Part shown: piece by piece, positions 61,812 through 64,000 of the stretch
Position numbering within the stretch: the stretch's first letter is position 1
Layout of the letters: each line of letters begins with the position of its first letter
NCBI GenBank assembly: GCA_964554535.1
Contig: CAZKPB010000013.1
Coordinates: 1 to 64,000 of the forward strand
Source of the DNA: DMER64 sp964554535
GTDB taxonomy: Bacteria; Bacteroidota; Bacteroidia; Bacteroidales; UBA932
Length of the DNA stretch: 64,000 nt
Direction: 5' to 3'
Notes under the pieces: generated by a model
Database searches by the model: none
Seen by the model: only the letters and a program-made list of their open reading frames with translations
Told to the model about the DNA's origin: nothing
Translations under genes and position numbers: made by a program

Positions 61812-62810
61812 ATGTTTACAGTAAATGAAGTTCAGGGCTTTGTGCAGCAGTCGGTACAAAGCATTATTTCCGCGCAGAACCGCAATTCCTTATATATTCC
61901 TGTGGAATATGCTTTGTCAGTGGGAGGAAAGCGGCTGCGTCCCGTATTATGTCTGCTCACCTATAATATGTTTTGCGACAATTTGCCTCCTACCGTCTTG
62001 AAGCCGGCGCTGGGGTTAGAGATTTTTCACAATTTCACATTGCTGCACGACGACGTGATGGATAAGGCGTCAGTACGCCGCGGGCAACCCACCGTGCACG
62101 AAAAATGGAACGTGAACACTGCCATCCTCTCCGGAGATGCCATGTGTATGATGGCCTACAAGTATGTGAGCCAATGTGAACCGGACGTCCTGGCGGATAT
62201 GCTGGACGTATTCAACAAAGCGGCCGAAGCAGTGTGCGAAGGCCAGCAACTGGATGTGGATTACGAACGTCAGGCCGTGATTACGGAGGATGAATACCTT
62301 ACTATGATTTCCAAGAAGACCAGTGCCCTGCTCTCTTGTGCATTTCAGTTTGGAGCCATTGCCGCCCGGACGGATGCCACGGCGGTGGTGGCGCTCAGGG
62401 AATGCGGCAACGCATTGGGCCAGGCTTTTCAGATACAGGACGACTATCTGGACGCATTTGGAGATCCTCAGGTTTTTGGCAAATCTATTGGTATGGATAT
62501 TCGCAGCAACAAGAAAACCTGGTTGCTTACCTACGCCTTGCGCAATGCCCAGGGACAAGAATTGAATGACCTCAATACCTTGGTGCAGAACACACTGAAT
62601 GCGGCTGAAGAAACATCGGCCCAGATCGATTCGCGGGTAGAGAGGGTGCTTGAAATTTATGACCGCCTGGGAGTCAAGGAAGCGGCGGAAACACGAATTG
62701 TCGGATATATGGACAAGGCTCTGGAAATTCTTGACGGAGTGCAGGTCAAAGAAGAACGCAAAAAAGTGCTGGTGGATTATATGACAAGTCTGGTTAATCG
62801 TACAAAATAA
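61812..62810 (+). CDS. Polyprenyl (isoprenyl diphosphate) synthase
   Basis: A trans-prenyltransferase of 332 residues that condenses isopentenyl diphosphate with allylic diphosphates. The first aspartate-rich motif is LLHDDVMDKASVRRGQPTVH near 77-96 (DDxxD), the second is FQIQDDYLDAFGDP near 207-220, and the substrate loop GGKRLRP is near 38-44. Chain length cannot be assigned with confidence; farnesyl, geranylgeranyl or a longer quinone chain are possible. DUF4254 follows after 5 nt. Confidence 0.93.
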   Translation: MFTVNEVQGFVQQSVQSIISAQNRNSLYIPVEYALSVGGKRLRPVLCLLTYNMFCDNLPPTVLKPALGLEIFHNFTLLHDDVMDKASVRRGQPTVHEKWNVNTAILSGDAMCMMAYKYVSQCEPDVLADMLDVFNKAAEAVCEGQQLDVDYERQAVITEDEYLTMISKKTSALLSCAFQFGAIAARTDATAVVALRECGNALGQAFQIQDDYLDAFGDPQVFGKSIGMDIRSNKKTWLLTYALRNAQGQELNDLNTLVQNTLNAAEETSAQIDSRVERVLEIYDRLGVKEAAETRIVGYMDKALEILDGVQVKEERKKVLVDYMTSLVNRTK

Positions 62811-62815
62811 TTTTT

Positions 62816-63409
62816 ATGACTTTTACTGAACATTGCAACAATTTGTTTGACAGCGTGGTAGATGAATATCACTTGAAGGATTCCGTGTATTCCCCTTGCG
62901 TAAATCCTTATCCGGAAGGGTCATTGGATTATTTGTTGTACAAGAAAAACTGGATAGATACCGTGCAATGGCATCTGGAAGATATCATCAGAGATCCCGA
63001 AATTGACCCTGTAAAGGCGCTTGAAATCAAGCGCTGGATTGATAAGTCAAATCAGGAACGTACAGATATTGTGGAATGTATAGACGGTTATTTTTACCAA
63101 AAATTCCGGAATGTGACATTACAACCCGAGGCCGGAATCAATACGGAAACCCCGGCCTGGGCCCTTGACAGGCTCTCTATTCTGGCACTGAAGATTTACC
63201 ATATGCGTGTGGAAGCCAATCGGCCCGACGCCCCTTCCGGCTGCCTTCAGAAATTTGAAACCCTGCGGCTGCAGCGGGAAGACCTTTCCCGGGCAATAAG
63301 CCTGCTTCTTTCCGACCTGGAGAGCGGGAAAAAGTATATGAAGTTGTACAAACAAATGAAAATGTACAACGACCCCTTGTTGAACCCCGTGTTGTATGGC
63401 AAAAAATAA
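62816..63409 (+). CDS. DUF4254 protein
   Basis: A 197-residue, mostly helical cytosolic protein of the DUF4254 family. Visible conserved blocks are YLLYKKNWIDTVQWHLEDIIRDPEID near 39-64 and ALKIYHMRVEA near 123-133. Function is unknown. It is translationally coupled to the next gene, a GT9 glycosyltransferase, through a 14-nt overlap. That pairing suggests a role in cell-surface glycan assembly. Confidence 0.85.
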   Translation: MTFTEHCNNLFDSVVDEYHLKDSVYSPCVNPYPEGSLDYLLYKKNWIDTVQWHLEDIIRDPEIDPVKALEIKRWIDKSNQERTDIVECIDGYFYQKFRNVTLQPEAGINTETPAWALDRLSILALKIYHMRVEANRPDAPSGCLQKFETLRLQREDLSRAISLLLSDLESGKKYMKLYKQMKMYNDPLLNPVLYGKK

Positions 63410-64000
63410 ACACATCCTCTGTCTGCGCTTTTCGGCGCTGGGAGATGTGGCTATGGCTGTTACGGCCGTAAGGGCTTCTGCGGCCGCCAATGAGCAAGTA
63501 CGCTTTACCTTTGCCGGTCCGGAACGGTTGCGACCTTTGGTGGAGGGATGCGTGGTGATTGCCCCCCTGCCCAACCTGGATTTTATTCCCATAAACAAAA
63601 AAGACGGTATCCGGGTCCTGTTCCGTCAATTGAAGCGCGTACATCCCACAGAAGTGGCCGACCTGCACAACGTGCAACGCACCTGGATATTGCGTACCTT
63701 GTTTTGGCTCAAGGGAATTCGCGTGGTGTATGTGAAAAAGAACAGACGCTCGCGCGCGCGTCTGGTACGTCGTCACCACAAACAGATGCACGCCATACCT
63801 CCCATGTGCACCCAGTTTGCCCATACCCTCACCCGCCTGCACCTGCAGGCAGGCGTACCCGTCCACACTACCTGTGCGGCAACGGAATCTCGTCTGGTGG
63901 GGCTGGCTCCTTTTGCAAAACACAAAGGAAAACAGTGGCCGTTGCAGTATGTGGAGCAACTTATAGAAAAACTTGTCGGTCAAGGATATAGTATAAAATT
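63396..64000 (+). CDS. Glycosyltransferase family 9 (heptosyltransferase-like), 3'-partial
   Basis: The N-terminal 201 residues of a GT-B fold glycosyltransferase; the window ends before the stop. The start ATG at 63396 lies inside the DUF4254 gene. The family signature LCLRFSALGDVAMAVTAVRA near 8-27 (the GD acceptor loop) and DLHNVQRT near 90-97 are clear, and the second domain starts near LVGLAPFAKHKGKQWP (171 onward), the nucleotide-sugar side. GT9 enzymes add heptose or similar sugars to lipopolysaccharide core; the sugar here is unknown. Confidence 0.88.
   Translation, partial: MAKNKHILCLRFSALGDVAMAVTAVRASAAANEQVRFTFAGPERLRPLVEGCVVIAPLPNLDFIPINKKDGIRVLFRQLKRVHPTEVADLHNVQRTWILRTLFWLKGIRVVYVKKNRRSRARLVRRHHKQMHAIPPMCTQFAHTLTRLHLQAGVPVHTTCAATESRLVGLAPFAKHKGKQWPLQYVEQLIEKLVGQGYSIK

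Noticed and set aside
1..64000. CRISPR arrays, insertion sequences or prophage
   Set aside because: No regularly spaced repeats, transposase, integrase or phage structural genes were recognised anywhere in the window.

Overview
The window is a gene-dense stretch of a Bacteroidales-type (phylum Bacteroidota) chromosome, mostly housekeeping genes. Evidence for this placement: many genes and tRNAs are preceded by the Bacteroidota -7 promoter element TAnnTTTG; Shine-Dalgarno sequences are not evident; SecD and SecF are fused; glycyl-tRNA synthetase is the single-chain type; and several typically Bacteroidota families occur (DUF4271, DUF4254, DUF2723, the DUF2156 family, PnuC-like protein, S41 and S37 peptidases). 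No phage, insertion sequence, CRISPR array or rRNA operon was seen.

Layout. 1-6.4 kb: a partial SufT-like gene, folK, glyQS, a VanZ-like gene and two ABC transporter genes. The second ABC gene appears to have lost its C-terminal membrane half and runs straight into a terminator beside tRNA-Pro and tRNA-Ser. 6.7-10.1 kb: a minus-strand operon of a SPOR-domain protein, an NfeD-like protein and FloA, with a structured putative 5' leader of about 170 nt. 10.3-15 kb: secDF and a serine hydrolase. 14.9-20 kb: dnaE and gpmI. 20-23 kb: rnr and lemA. 22.9-27.9 kb: thiL, divergent from sufB - pnuC-like - sufC - sufD. 28-32 kb: B12-dependent ribonucleotide reductase, ispE and a phosphopantetheinyl transferase. 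32-36 kb: an S41 - S37 - DUF2156 operon. 36-42 kb: tyrS, rbfA, a LolC/E-like permease and a large outer-membrane-type protein carrying HExxH. 41.8-43.8 kb: groES-groEL. 43.8-46.1 kb: tRNA-Gln, tadA and a fused acyltransferase. 46-50.4 kb: uvrC and the DUF4271 - hemD - lipoprotein - rnpA - yidD operon. 50.5-57.3 kb: a DUF2723 membrane protein and the rdgB - recO - GH3 - LuxE-like operon. 57.4-64 kb: an S41 protease, bactofilin, MATE transporter, rsgA, polyprenyl synthetase, DUF4254 and a glycosyltransferase family 9 gene cut by the window end.

The genes are packed tightly. Operon members overlap by 1-14 nt, and four convergent gene pairs overlap tail to tail by 17-32 nt. Many -7 boxes lie only 3-10 nt before the start codon, which predicts leaderless or near-leaderless transcripts. 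No complete new defence or mobile system is visible. The best candidates for something undescribed are the structured leader at 10112-10270, the PnuC-like gene inside the suf operon next to a short SufD with a Cys-rich tail, the metalloprotease-like/propeller/barrel protein, the GH3-LuxE pair, and the truncated ABC transporter beside a tRNA gene. No gene-free stretch exceeds 300 bases apart from the tRNA-bearing interval 6398-6715.
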